A stretch of 64,000 nucleotides of DNA from contig NZ_JACJGB010000008.1 in assembly GCF_014164775.1 (NCBI RefSeq), forward strand, positions 62,001 to 126,000. Direction: 5' to 3'. The notes below the pieces were generated by a model that saw only the letters and a program-made list of their open reading frames with translations, was not told the origin of the DNA and ran no database searches. The translations under genes were made by a program, and so were the position numbers. This document shows positions 26,864 through 35,814 of this stretch, piece after piece; positions within the stretch are counted from its first letter, which is position 1; each line of letters starts with the position of its first letter. The stretch is from Tessaracoccus sp. MC1679 (GTDB lineage Bacteria; Actinomycetota; Actinomycetes; Propionibacteriales; Propionibacteriaceae).

Positions 26864-27541
26864 ATGCCGGATTGGCCACTGTGGGTGTGGGTGATCATCG
26901 TCGTAGTACTGCTCGCGGTGATCGCAGGGATCGTCGTGGCGGCGTCGCGAAAGCAGCAGAGCGCCAACCTTGAGCGCGCCGAGGAACTGCGGACGCGTGC
27001 GCACGAGAGCGACCGGATCGTCGCCGCCCGGCAGGAGCGTGCTGATGAACTGGCCGCTCGCGCCGAGTCCGTGCGCAACGAGGCGATCGGAGAAAGCCAG
27101 CGCGCCGAGTCTCTGCGCATGCAGGCCGCGGAGGCGGAGGAGCGGGCTGCACGGGCTGCCGAACAGGCTGAGTTGCGTGACGACGAAGCCCTGCACAGCC
27201 GCGAGGCGCTCGAAGCAGCCGCCCAGGAGCGCGATCAGCAGCTCGAGAAAGCTGATCAACTGGACCCGCGGGTCCACACCGGACGGCACGGACAAAGCAC
27301 GGAAGAGCAAGTCGAGGATCAACCCGTCGACGAAGTCCGCCCCATCGATCCCGATGATGAGCGGGATCCGGATCCTGAACCCCTCCCTGACGATGACCGT
27401 GACGTAGACCTCGACGACGAGCGGGACCTCGTCGTCGACGACGATCCGACGCCGGATGACGTCCCCCGGGACGAACACGGCCGACGACTCGACCCCTATG
27501 GAAACCCTGTCCCCGATGGCCGATGGCCCGATAAGGAGTGA
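26864..27541 (+). CDS. Membrane-anchored coiled-coil protein with acidic tail
   Basis: 225 residues, unrecognised. ATG 26864 has GGAGG nine bases upstream. An N-terminal membrane span (about residues 4-27, PLWVWVIIVVVLLAVIAGIVV) precedes a long Ala/Glu/Arg coiled coil (about 30-135). After that comes a very acidic Asp/Pro-rich tail with repeated DDERD units, ending DPYGNPVPDGRWPDKE. The topology suggests a cytoplasmic rod on the membrane. The next gene starts 3 bases later and shares an acidic, GN-containing style, so the pair may act together. Confidence 0.7.
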   Translation: MPDWPLWVWVIIVVVLLAVIAGIVVAASRKQQSANLERAEELRTRAHESDRIVAARQERADELAARAESVRNEAIGESQRAESLRMQAAEAEERAARAAEQAELRDDEALHSREALEAAAQERDQQLEKADQLDPRVHTGRHGQSTEEQVEDQPVDEVRPIDPDDERDPDPEPLPDDDRDVDLDDERDLVVDDDPTPDDVPRDEHGRRLDPYGNPVPDGRWPDKE

Positions 27542-27544
27542 AGC

Positions 27545-27889
27545 ATGACCACCGATCCTCTCGGCACGCCGTATCCCGACCCTGCCGCGCGTCCAGACCT
27601 GGACAACGAGGTCGCCGCGGAGTCCCCCGACTCGCCTGATTCTCCCGATTCACCAACCAGCCCGGACAGCCCTCCGGAAGCTGAGCCCCTCGACCGCGAC
27701 GGCCTGGCCGGTATGGACATCGAGCACGAGCCCGATGCGGACGGCTTCTGGCGCGACGAGTTCGGGAACCGCGTCGACCACGAAGGCCGAAGAGTCGACG
27801 AGGACGGCAACCGTGTCGACGCTGACGGCGATCGCATCGACCCGCTGGACCCGCCAACCGGCATCGTGCCACCAATCCCACCCCGCTGA
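27545..27889 (+). CDS. Acidic repeat protein, hypothetical
   Basis: 114 residues, unrecognised. It follows the previous gene by 3 bases. Residues 28-45 are a low-complexity SPDSPDSPDSPTSPDSP run, and residues 65-100 hold a repeated heptad-like unit (FGNRVDHEGRRVDEDGNRVDADGDRID in overlapping copies: G-N/R/D-R-V/I-D). No membrane segment. The repeat could bind divalent cations through Asp/Asn, as in other D-x-D-G-N-x-V repeats, but this is speculation. Confidence 0.65.
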   Translation: MTTDPLGTPYPDPAARPDLDNEVAAESPDSPDSPDSPTSPDSPPEAEPLDRDGLAGMDIEHEPDADGFWRDEFGNRVDHEGRRVDEDGNRVDADGDRIDPLDPPTGIVPPIPPR

Positions 27890-27928
27890 CCCTCTCTCAG
27901 CAGGCGGGGGCACAAATCTCTGGGAGCC

Positions 27929-27968
27929 GGCCGCTCTCTGGGTTGGTCAACCCACCCAGAGAGCGGCC
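27929..27968. terminator. Bidirectional hairpin terminator
   Basis: Perfect 15-bp stem (27929-27943 with 27954-27968, GGCCGCTCTCTGGGT and its complement) with a 10-base loop, between convergent genes. No strong T-run on either side. Confidence 0.7.
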
Positions 27969-28014
27969 GCTCACCAAACGAACCACGCGGGGGGTGACAC
28001 ATCCCCGCGACAGG

Positions 28015-28950
28015 TCAGGGAACCAGGTAGCCCGCCGCCCGGTACAGCTCGTACCACTCAGGCCGGGTCAGCTCGACGTCGGCACCCGCCGCCGCCCAAG
28101 TCACGCGCTCGGGCGTCGTCGTGCCCAGCACAACCTGCATGTTGGCCGGGTGCCGCGTGATCCACGCCGTCGCGATGCCCTCGGGCCGCACGTCGTACTT
28201 GGCCGCCAACCGGTCGATGACCGCGTTCAGTTCCGGATGGTCCGGGTTGCCGAGGAAGACTCCGGTGAAGAAGCCGGCCTGGAACGGCGACCACGCCTGC
28301 ACGGTGATGTCGTTCAGGCGGCAGTAGTCAAGGATGCCGAGGTCGCGGCTGACCGACTGGTCCAGCGCGGCCATGTTCGCCGCGACACCCTGCGCCACGA
28401 TCGGCGCATGCGTAATGGACAGCTGCAGCTGATTGGCGACGATGGGTTGGGTGACGTCCCGCTTCAGCAGGTCGATCTGCCCGGGAGTCTGGTTCGACAC
28501 CCCGAAATGAAGCACCTTCCCGGCGGCCGCCAGATGATCGAACGCGCGCGCCACCTCCTCGGGCTCCACCAGCGCGTCGGGACGGTGGAGGAGCAGGACG
28601 TCGATGTAGTCGGTGTCCAGCGCGCGCAGCGATCCCTCCACCTGGACGACGAGGTGCTTGTAAGAGAAGTCGAAATAGGGCCCATCCTTGACGATGCCCG
28701 CCTTGGTCTGGAGCGTGATCTCCTCCCGCTCCGACGCGGTGAGCTGCAGCGCCTCCGCGAAGCGTCGTTCGCATCCGTGATAGCGGTCGTCGCCGTAGAT
28801 GTCGGCGTGGTCGAAGAAATTGATGCCCGCCTCGCGTGAGGCGTGGTAGAGCGCCCGCACCTCGTCGTCGGACTTGTCCTGGATGCGCATCAGGCCCGTG
28901 ACTACGGCTGGGACCTCGAAGGTGGTGGGGCCGAGGTTGAACGTCTTCAT
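28015..28950 (-). CDS. Aldo/keto reductase
   Basis: 311-residue, single-domain TIM-barrel NADPH oxidoreductase of the YdhF-like branch. It has GINFFDHADIYGDDRYHGCE with the catalytic Asp/Tyr, TKAGIV with the catalytic Lys, LLLHRPDAL with the catalytic-site His, GVSNQTPGQIDLL, and a C-terminal GTTTPERV cofactor loop. ATG 28950 has AAGGA about 7 bases ahead. Isolated, convergent with the preceding pair; substrate unknown. Confidence 0.92.
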   Translation of the reverse strand: MKTFNLGPTTFEVPAVVTGLMRIQDKSDDEVRALYHASREAGINFFDHADIYGDDRYHGCERRFAEALQLTASEREEITLQTKAGIVKDGPYFDFSYKHLVVQVEGSLRALDTDYIDVLLLHRPDALVEPEEVARAFDHLAAAGKVLHFGVSNQTPGQIDLLKRDVTQPIVANQLQLSITHAPIVAQGVAANMAALDQSVSRDLGILDYCRLNDITVQAWSPFQAGFFTGVFLGNPDHPELNAVIDRLAAKYDVRPEGIATAWITRHPANMQVVLGTTTPERVTWAAAGADVELTRPEWYELYRAAGYLVP

Positions 28951-29106
28951 CGTCGCTTCCTTCGTCAGGTCGTTCGCGGGCCTCCGCGGCCCGCAATCAT
29001 GAGCCTATCCCTCGCCCGACCGACAGGTGGTTCCTTCCACCCGTGCGACGGCGTCTCCGGGAAGCTGACAGGTCGCGTTCAGCGGGGGCGGCCGCTGCGC
29101 GGCGCC

Positions 29107-30156
29107 TCAGACATCGATGGGGTGGACGGGGGCCGTGGAGTGGCGGATCACCAAGCGGGTGGCAAGCCGCACGTGCCCGGACTCGACCGGGCGCCCCGCG
29201 GCGATGTCCAACAGCCGACGAACGGCGGCCGCGCCCATCCGGTGCAGCGGCTGGTGCACCGTCGTCAGGCCCGGCACGGCGAGCCCGGCCAGGATGGTGT
29301 CGTCGAACCCCACGACACTCAACTCCCCCGGCACCTGGATCCCGAGCTGCCGCGCAGCCTCGCAGACCCCCATCGCGGCCGGGTCGCAGGGGGCGAAGAT
29401 TGCGGTGGGCCGCTCTTCAGCCGGCCGCGACAGTAAAATCCGCCCGGCCTCCAACCCCAGCTCGTGGGTGTAGCCGCCCTCGACCACCAGCGAGGAATCC
29501 AGCGTGAGACCGCCCATGTGGAGGGCCGAGACGTAACCCTGCATCCGCTCGGTGGCGGGCACCGATTCGGGCGGGCCCTGAATGAAGCCGATGCGACGGT
29601 GCCCCAGGCCGATCAGGTGCTGCGTGGCCTCCACACCGCCGTTCCAGTTGGTGGCGCCGATGCTCATCACGTTCGACGGCAGGGCGTTGGCCGGGTCGAT
29701 GGCCACCAGAGGCAGCGCCAGGTCGCGCAGCTTGGCGAGCTGATGCTCGGAAAGCCGGGCGGTCAGGACGATCACCCCGAGGTACCCCTTGGCCTTGAGC
29801 AGCTCCAACCAGGCGTCATCCAGCGGGACGGGGGCCCCCGCAGTCGACTCCCCCGGGACGTAGAACGTACCGAGCGCCACCCCCTCGGCCATCGCGGTGG
29901 AGATGGCGCCCTTGAGGATCTCGAGGGTGTAGGTGGTGGTGAGGTCGTCCGCCACGAGCGCGATCTGCGGGTACGGCGACGACTCCCCGCCCACGGGCTG
30001 GTACCCCAGGTCCTCCACGGCAGCCAGCACCTTGGCCCTGGTGGCGCCGGACACTCCGCCTCGGTCGTTGAGCGCCTTCGAGGCCGTGGCGGTGGATACG
30101 CCCGCACGCAGCGCGACGTCCTGCAGCCGCACCGCCTTCACTCCCTTGCCCGCCAT
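29107..30156 (-). CDS. LacI-family regulator of xylo-oligosaccharide genes
   Basis: 349 residues from ATG 30156 (an ATG nine bases earlier is possible, but AGGA sits too close to it). The N-terminal HTH reads VRLQDVALRAGVSTATASKALND, followed by the hinge helix region, then a periplasmic-binding-like sensor with FIQGPPESVPATERMQGY and LSVVGFDDTILAGLAVPGLTTV. It diverges from the sugar importer, and CGAAA/TTTCG palindromes lie on both sides of the shared region, one 15 bases from its own start. Repression relieved by xylo-oligosaccharides or xylose is inferred. Confidence 0.9.
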   Translation of the reverse strand: MAGKGVKAVRLQDVALRAGVSTATASKALNDRGGVSGATRAKVLAAVEDLGYQPVGGESSPYPQIALVADDLTTTYTLEILKGAISTAMAEGVALGTFYVPGESTAGAPVPLDDAWLELLKAKGYLGVIVLTARLSEHQLAKLRDLALPLVAIDPANALPSNVMSIGATNWNGGVEATQHLIGLGHRRIGFIQGPPESVPATERMQGYVSALHMGGLTLDSSLVVEGGYTHELGLEAGRILLSRPAEERPTAIFAPCDPAAMGVCEAARQLGIQVPGELSVVGFDDTILAGLAVPGLTTVHQPLHRMGAAAVRRLLDIAAGRPVESGHVRLATRLVIRHSTAPVHPIDV

Positions 30157-30170
30157 GGAGGTCATCCTAG

Positions 30171-30181
30171 CGAAAGTTTCG
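30171..30181. promoter_or_regulatory. LacI-type operator CGAAAGTTTCG
   Basis: An 11-bp palindrome of the CGAA-N-TTCG class known for xylan/xyloside LacI regulators of actinomycetes (BxlR-like). It sits just upstream of the regulator start and implies autoregulation. Confidence 0.6.
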
Positions 30182-30219
30182 CCCGTGGGTCACAACACGG
30201 CACCGATCTTTGGTCGCTC

Positions 30220-30249
30220 TTGCGAACTAAATACCTTTGTGCCTATGAT
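30220..30249 (+). promoter_or_regulatory. Promoter of the xylo-oligosaccharide operon
   Basis: A -35-like TTGCGA (30220-30225) and -10-like TATGAT (30244-30249) are separated by 18 bases. The next operator pair begins 18 bases past the -10, as expected for repression by road-block. Confidence 0.5.
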
Positions 30250-30266
30250 CAGTCTTGTTAGTCAAG

Positions 30267-30286
30267 GTTTCGCGAAACTTTTCGCG
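30267..30286. promoter_or_regulatory. Overlapping LacI-type operators
   Basis: GTTTCGCGAAAC (30267-30278) is a perfect 12-bp palindrome. It overlaps CGCGAAACTTTTCGCG (30271-30286), a 16-bp dyad with one mismatch. Both resemble the CGAAA/TTTCG operator upstream of the LacI gene. Confidence 0.6.
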
Positions 30287-30309
30287 GTCACACTTTCGGA
30301 GGATCAACG

Positions 30310-31614
30310 ATGACCCACAAGCTTCCCAAGATCGCGGCACTCGTCGCGAGCGCGGCGCTGGCCCTGACCGCCTGCGGCGGCTCCACCGAGGGGACCACCT
30401 CGTCAGACCCCGCCTCCGGCGGCGACGACGTGGCGCTCACCTGGTGGCACAACTCCAACACCGGCGCCGGCAAGGACTACTACGACCAGGTGGCCGCGGA
30501 CTTCGAGGCCGCCAACCCCGGCGTGACCATCACCGTCGAGGCGATGCAGCACGAGGATATGGGCACCAAGATCGAGGCCGCATGGCAGAGCGGCGACATG
30601 CCCGACATCTACATGGAGCGCGGCGGCGGCGAGCTGGCCGACAAGGTTGAGGCCGGCCTGGTCAAGGACCTCTCCGAGGCCGCGTCCGAGACCATCGACA
30701 AGCTGGGCGGCGCCGTCAACGGCTGGCAGGTGGACGGCAAGACCTACGCGCTGCCCTTCTCGCTGGGCGTGGTGGGCTTCTGGTACAACACCGAACTGTT
30801 CGAAGAGGCCGGCATCACCGAGGCTCCCACCACGATGGACGATCTCTACGACGCCATCGACAAGCTCAAGGCCGCCGGGATCGATCCGATCTCCGTGGGT
30901 GCAGGCGACAAGTGGCCGGCCGCCCACTACTGGTACTACTTCGCTCTCCGCCAGTGCTCGCAGGACGTGCTGTCCGGCGCGGTGACCAGCCTCGACTTCT
31001 CCGACGAGTGCTTCGTGCGCGCCGGCGAGGATCTCGAGAAGCTCGTCGCGGCCGAGCCGTTCAACCCCGGCTTCCTCACCACCCCCGCCCAGTCCGGCCC
31101 CACCAGCGCCTCCGGCCTCCTGGCCACGCGGAAGGTCGCCATGGAACTGGCGGGCCACTGGGAGCCGGGCGTGATGCAGGGACTGACCGAGGACGAGCAG
31201 GGCCTCGGCGAGGCCACCGGCTGGTTCGCGTTCCCTGAGGTCGACGGAGGCGAGGGCGACCAGAGCGCCGCGCTCGGCGGCGGCGACGCCTGGGGTGTCC
31301 CTGCCGACGCCCCCGACGAGGCCGTCGAGTTCGTCGAGTACCTCCTGTCCGACGAGATCCAGAAGGGCTTCGCCGAGCTGGACATGGGCCTGCCCACCAA
31401 CCCCACCGCGTCCGAGTACGTGGCTGACCCGGCGCTGGCCCAGCTGCTCAAGGTCCGCGACGCGGCCGGCTACGTGCAGCTCTACTTCGACACCGCCTTC
31501 GGCACCTCCATCGGCGGCGCCATGAACGACGAGATCGCCCTGGTCTTCGCCGGTCAGGCCTCCGCGCAGGACGTCGTCGATGCCACCCAGGCGGCCGCGG
31601 ACGCGGAGAAGTAA
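30310..31614 (+). CDS. ABC sugar-binding lipoprotein (xylo-oligosaccharide type)
   Basis: 434 residues, family 1 extracellular solute-binding protein. The signal peptide ends in lipobox LALTAC, followed by GGSTEGTTSS and the binding domain starting VALTWWHNSNTG. Further landmarks are NPGVTITVEAMQ, DMPDIYMERGGGEL, GKTYALPFSLGVVGFWYN and ALGGGDAWGVPADAP. AGGAT lies just upstream of the start. It heads a five-gene operon of importer plus GH3 and GH10 enzymes, which makes xylo-oligosaccharides the likely ligand. Confidence 0.9.
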   Translation: MTHKLPKIAALVASAALALTACGGSTEGTTSSDPASGGDDVALTWWHNSNTGAGKDYYDQVAADFEAANPGVTITVEAMQHEDMGTKIEAAWQSGDMPDIYMERGGGELADKVEAGLVKDLSEAASETIDKLGGAVNGWQVDGKTYALPFSLGVVGFWYNTELFEEAGITEAPTTMDDLYDAIDKLKAAGIDPISVGAGDKWPAAHYWYYFALRQCSQDVLSGAVTSLDFSDECFVRAGEDLEKLVAAEPFNPGFLTTPAQSGPTSASGLLATRKVAMELAGHWEPGVMQGLTEDEQGLGEATGWFAFPEVDGGEGDQSAALGGGDAWGVPADAPDEAVEFVEYLLSDEIQKGFAELDMGLPTNPTASEYVADPALAQLLKVRDAAGYVQLYFDTAFGTSIGGAMNDEIALVFAGQASAQDVVDATQAAADAEK

Positions 31615-31617
31615 TCC

Positions 31618-32610
31618 ATGACCGCCACCTCGACGCAGGCGGCGGCGCTCCGGGACAACGGGGAGGGCGGGCGCGGCCAGCGCCCGCTCTCCCCCGTCAG
31701 GAAGCGGCCCGTCAACTGGAGGATGGGCCTGGAGATAGCCGTCTTCGTGCTGCCCGCCCTTGTGCTGTTCTTCATGTTCGTCGTGTGGCCCATGCTGCGC
31801 GCCGTCCAGTTCTCCGTCTACCGCTGGAAGGGCTTCGGCCCCCTGACCGACTTCGTCGGCCTCCGCAACTACGTCTCCGTGCTGACCAACGACGTGTTCC
31901 TCGGTGCGCTCGGGCACAACCTGTTCATCGTGGTGGCCTCCATCGCGATCCAGCTCCCGCTCGGGATCGCCATCGCGCTGCTGCTCAACCGCAAGATGCG
32001 GTTCCAGGGGCTGCTGCGCACCGTCGTGTTCGTGCCCTACATCCTGGCCGAGGTCATCGCCGGCGTGGTCTGGTTCCAGCTGCTCCAGCCCCGCTACGGC
32101 GTGATCGACTCCATCCTCGCCGGCCTCGGCATCCAAGGCCCCGAGCAGGGCTTCCTCGGCACCCCCGAGATCGCGCTGTGGACCGTGATGGTGGTGCTCA
32201 CCTGGAAGTACCTCGGGTTCGCCATCCTGCTGTTCCTCGCAGGCCTCCAGGGCGTCCCCCAGGAGCTCGACGAGGCGGCCCAGATCGACGGTGCCTCGTG
32301 GTGGCAGACCCAGCGCTACATCACCATCCCGCTGCTCGGCCCCACCCTGCGCACGTGGGCGTTCCTGTCCATGGTGGGCTCGCTGCAGCTGTTCGACATG
32401 GTCTGGATCCTCACCGGCGGCGGACCCGCCAACGCCACCACCACCATGGCCACCTTCCTCATCCAGGAAGGCACCCGCCGCAACTACGGCATCGCCGGTG
32501 CCGCGTCGGTGGTCCTGTTCGTCGTCGCCCTCACCATGGCGCTGCTCTACCAGCGCTTCATCCTCAGCCGCGACACCGCCGAGAACGACAAGCGAAAGGT
32601 ACGCCGATGA
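31618..32610 (+). CDS. ABC sugar permease, first subunit
   Basis: 330 residues, MalF-type. The N-terminal region before about residue 40 is hydrophilic. Six membrane spans follow, with the EAA loop QGVPQELDEAAQIDGASWWQ in the expected place and the family end QRFILSRD. It starts 3 bases after the binding protein and its stop overlaps the next permease start (ATGA). Confidence 0.93.
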   Translation: MTATSTQAAALRDNGEGGRGQRPLSPVRKRPVNWRMGLEIAVFVLPALVLFFMFVVWPMLRAVQFSVYRWKGFGPLTDFVGLRNYVSVLTNDVFLGALGHNLFIVVASIAIQLPLGIAIALLLNRKMRFQGLLRTVVFVPYILAEVIAGVVWFQLLQPRYGVIDSILAGLGIQGPEQGFLGTPEIALWTVMVVLTWKYLGFAILLFLAGLQGVPQELDEAAQIDGASWWQTQRYITIPLLGPTLRTWAFLSMVGSLQLFDMVWILTGGGPANATTTMATFLIQEGTRRNYGIAGAASVVLFVVALTMALLYQRFILSRDTAENDKRKVRR

Positions 32611-33473
32611 CCGCCACCGCAGCCGCCCCGGCCGCCACCGGGACCCCGCGCCGTCGACGCATGAGCGTCAACCCGCTGGTCTACCTCGTCGCGCTCATCG
32701 TGGCCGCCTTCTCGCTCGGCCCGGTGCTCTACTCGGTGCTCGGCGGCTTCCGCAGCAACGCACAGCTCGCCGAGAGCCCAGCCGGGTTCCCCGACCCGTG
32801 GATCTGGAGCAACTACGCCGGGGTGCTTAGCAACCCGAGCTTCTGGCGCTACGGGCTCAACTCGCTGGTGGTGGCGCTGCTGACCACCGCGCTCGTCGTC
32901 GTCTTCGGCCTCATGGCCGCCTACCCACTCTCGCGCTACCACTTCCCCGGCCGCGAGAAGATCTACATGATCTTCGTGCTCGGCCTGCTGTTCCCCGCCA
33001 CCGTGGCCGTGATCCCGCTGTTCATCATCATCAGCAAGGATCTGGGCATGAGCAACACGTGGTGGGGCGTCGCGCTCCCCCAGGCGGCGTTCGCACTCCC
33101 GATGACCATCGTCATCCTGCGCCCCTTCCTCCAGGCCATCCCGGCCGAGCTCGAGGAGGCCGCGGCCATCGACGGCGCCAGCCGGCTCAGCATCTTCACC
33201 CGCATCATGGTGCCGCTCTCCGGAGCCGGCCTCGTGACGGTGGGCGTGCTCGCCTTCGTCGGCTCCTGGAACGCGTACCTGCTCCCGCTCCTCCTGCTGC
33301 AGGGCGACATGCGCACCCTGCCGTTGGGCGTGGCCGACTTCTCCACCGAACACTCCTCCGACACCGCTGGCGTGTTCGCCTTCACCACCCTCTCCATGAT
33401 CCCTGCCATGGTGTTCTTCCTCACCATGCAGCGCCGCATCGTCGGCGGCCTCCAGGGCGCGGTCAAGGGCTGA
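32607..33473 (+). CDS. ABC sugar permease, second subunit
   Basis: 288 residues, MalG-type, with six membrane spans. The EAA loop reads AIPAELEEAAAIDGASRLSIFTR. ATG 32607 overlaps the stop of the first permease. A matching ATPase is not encoded in this operon, so a shared MsiK-like ATPase elsewhere in the genome probably energises it. The first permease and the binding protein are its partners. Confidence 0.93.
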   Translation: MTATAAAPAATGTPRRRRMSVNPLVYLVALIVAAFSLGPVLYSVLGGFRSNAQLAESPAGFPDPWIWSNYAGVLSNPSFWRYGLNSLVVALLTTALVVVFGLMAAYPLSRYHFPGREKIYMIFVLGLLFPATVAVIPLFIIISKDLGMSNTWWGVALPQAAFALPMTIVILRPFLQAIPAELEEAAAIDGASRLSIFTRIMVPLSGAGLVTVGVLAFVGSWNAYLLPLLLLQGDMRTLPLGVADFSTEHSSDTAGVFAFTTLSMIPAMVFFLTMQRRIVGGLQGAVKG

Positions 33474-33483
33474 CCCCACAGAA

Positions 33484-35814
33484 ATGACTCTCTCCATGAC
33501 CTGGACCGACCCCACCCTCCCCCTCGACGAACGCCTCGACGCGCTCATGTCCGAGATGTCCCTGGCGGACCTCGCCCACCAGCTCGGCTCCTACTGGCTC
33601 CCCGGCCAGTCCGAGGCCCCGGCCCCGGATCCCGATCAGCACGGCGGCACCCACGACGTGGCCCCCATGGAGAGCGAGTTCACGCAGGAACTGCGCCCCT
33701 GGGAGGATGCCGTCGACGGCGGCCTCGGGCACCTCACCCGCGTCTACGGCACCGACCCGGTCACCGTGGCCGACGGCGTCGCCAAGCTGCGCCGGCTCCA
33801 GGCGGACGTGGTGGCCGGCAACGCCTTCGGGATCCCCGCCGTCGCGCACGAGGAATGCCTGACCGGCTTCACCGCGCTGGGGGCCACCGTCTACCCGGCC
33901 TCCATCGCGTGGGGCGCCACCTGGCGGCCCGAGCTGATCGAGGAGATGGCCGCGGCCATCGGCTCCGATCTGGCCGCCGTCGGCATCCAGCAGGGGTTGT
34001 CCCCGCTGCTCGACGTAGTGCGCGACTACCGCTGGGGCCGCGTAGAGGAGACCTGCGGCGAGGACCCCTACCTGGTGGGCAGCCTGGGGACCGCCTACGT
34101 GAAGGGCCTGCAGTCGGCCGGGGTGGTGGCCACGCCGAAGCACTTCGTCGGCTACTCGGCCGGGCGCGCCGGGCGCAACCATGCGCCGGTCTCGATGGGC
34201 CGTCGCGAACTCGAGGACGTCATGCTGCCGCCCTTCGAGATGGCCGTCCGCCTCGGCGGGGCGCGCTCCATCATGAACTCCTATTGCGACGTCGACGGCC
34301 AGCCCGCCGCGGCGTCCGCCGAGTTGCTCACCGGGGTGCTGCGGGACCGCTGGGGCTTCGAGGGCACCGTCGTGTCCGACTACTGGAGCATCGCGTTCCT
34401 CACCCGGATGCACCGCATCGCCCCCGACGACGCCACCGCCGCCGCCCTCGCGCTGCGGGCCGGGCTGGACATCGAGCTTCCCTCCACCGGCGCCTACTGG
34501 GCCATCGAGGAGGCGATCTCGCGCGGGATGCTCAGCGAGGACGACGTGCGCCGCTCGGCCCGCCGCGTGCTGCGGCAAAAGCTGGAGCTCGGGCTCCTCG
34601 ACGAGGGGTGGGAGCCCGCCGTCGACCCGACGGTGGACCTGGACTCGGCCCGCAACCGCGGCGTGGCGCGCCGCATGGCGGAGGAGTCGATCGTCCTGCT
34701 CTCGAACGACGGCGTGCTGCCGCTGGCGGCCGGGCTCCGGGTGGCCGTCGTGGGCCCGACCTGGGCCGACGTGCGCAGCTTCATGGGCTGCTACTCCTTC
34801 CCCAACCACGTGCTGGCCAAGACCGGCGCAGAGACCGGCATCCCCATCCGCGGTCTCGACGAGGCCCTGACGGCCGCCCTGGGCCCGATCACTTTCGCGC
34901 CGGGCACCGGATTCATGGACGGCACCGACGAGGACCTCGCGGCCGCCGTCGAGGCCGCTGCCGCCGCGGAGGTGGCGGTGCTGACGGTGGGCGACATCGC
35001 CGGCATGTTCGGCGAGGGCACCTCCGGCGAGGGCTGCGACGCCGTAGACCTCCGGCTCCCCGGCCGGCAGGGTGAGCTGGTGGAGGCGGTGCTGGCCACC
35101 GGCACCCCGACCGTCCTGGTGCTGGTCACCGGCCGGCCGTACGCCGTCGGCGAGTACGCGGACCGCTGCGCGGCGATGGTCCAGGCGTTCATGCCGGGCG
35201 TCGAGGGCGCCGATGCGGTCGCCGGCGTGCTGACCGGGGCGATCAACCCGTCGGGGCGTCTCCCCATCGGGCTGCCCGCGCACCACGGCGGCCAACCGGG
35301 CACCTACCTCGCCGCACCCCTGGCGTGGTTCTCCAACGGCATCTCCAACCTGGACCCCATCCCGCGGTTCCCGTTCGGGCACGGCCTCGGCTACACCAGC
35401 TTCGACTACTCGGAGCAGGCGGTGTCTTCGCCGACGATGCCCGTTGACGGCGCCGTCGAGGTCTCAGTGACGGTGACCAACACCGGCGAGCGCGACGGCG
35501 CCGAGGTGGTGCAGCTGTACCTGAGCGATCCGTGGGCGGAGGTGGTGCGTCCACTGAAGCAGCTGATCGGCTTCCGCAAGGTGGACCTGGCCGCCGGCGC
35601 GTCGGCGCGGGTCACGTTCGAGGTGCATGCGGACCGGCTGTCGTTCACCGGCGTCGGCCTGGAGCGGATCGTCGAGCCGGGCGAGGTGCAGCTCTCCCTC
35701 GGCCGATCCTCGGAGGACCGGCTGCCCGCGCTGGCCGTCGAGGTCACCGGGGAGCGTCGCGTCGTCGGCGAGGGTCGCGTCCTGGACACCCCCACTCGGG
35801 TGGTCGTGTCGTGA
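33484..35814 (+). CDS. Glycoside hydrolase family 3 (beta-xylosidase/glucosidase type)
   Basis: 776 residues. The order is GH3 N domain (LDERLDALMSEM, RLQADVVAGNAFGIPAVAHEECLTG, TPKHFVGYSAGRAGRNH), nucleophile motif GTVVSDYWSIAFL, the GH3 C domain (about 380-620, IVLLSNDGVLPL, GDIAGMFGEG), and a fibronectin III-like tail (VSVTVTNTGERDGAEVVQLYL). There is no signal peptide, so it acts in the cytoplasm on imported oligosaccharides. ATG 33484 is used; ATG 33496 is an alternative, neither with a strong ribosome site. It overlaps the GH10 start (GTGA). Confidence 0.93.
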   Translation: MTLSMTWTDPTLPLDERLDALMSEMSLADLAHQLGSYWLPGQSEAPAPDPDQHGGTHDVAPMESEFTQELRPWEDAVDGGLGHLTRVYGTDPVTVADGVAKLRRLQADVVAGNAFGIPAVAHEECLTGFTALGATVYPASIAWGATWRPELIEEMAAAIGSDLAAVGIQQGLSPLLDVVRDYRWGRVEETCGEDPYLVGSLGTAYVKGLQSAGVVATPKHFVGYSAGRAGRNHAPVSMGRRELEDVMLPPFEMAVRLGGARSIMNSYCDVDGQPAAASAELLTGVLRDRWGFEGTVVSDYWSIAFLTRMHRIAPDDATAAALALRAGLDIELPSTGAYWAIEEAISRGMLSEDDVRRSARRVLRQKLELGLLDEGWEPAVDPTVDLDSARNRGVARRMAEESIVLLSNDGVLPLAAGLRVAVVGPTWADVRSFMGCYSFPNHVLAKTGAETGIPIRGLDEALTAALGPITFAPGTGFMDGTDEDLAAAVEAAAAAEVAVLTVGDIAGMFGEGTSGEGCDAVDLRLPGRQGELVEAVLATGTPTVLVLVTGRPYAVGEYADRCAAMVQAFMPGVEGADAVAGVLTGAINPSGRLPIGLPAHHGGQPGTYLAAPLAWFSNGISNLDPIPRFPFGHGLGYTSFDYSEQAVSSPTMPVDGAVEVSVTVTNTGERDGAEVVQLYLSDPWAEVVRPLKQLIGFRKVDLAAGASARVTFEVHADRLSFTGVGLERIVEPGEVQLSLGRSSEDRLPALAVEVTGERRVVGEGRVLDTPTRVVVS

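Noticed and set aside
33463-35382. 639-codon minus-strand frame opposite the GH3 gene
   Set aside because: Composition (Arg/Gly/His/Val) and lack of motifs show it is the antisense shadow of a high-GC coding sequence.
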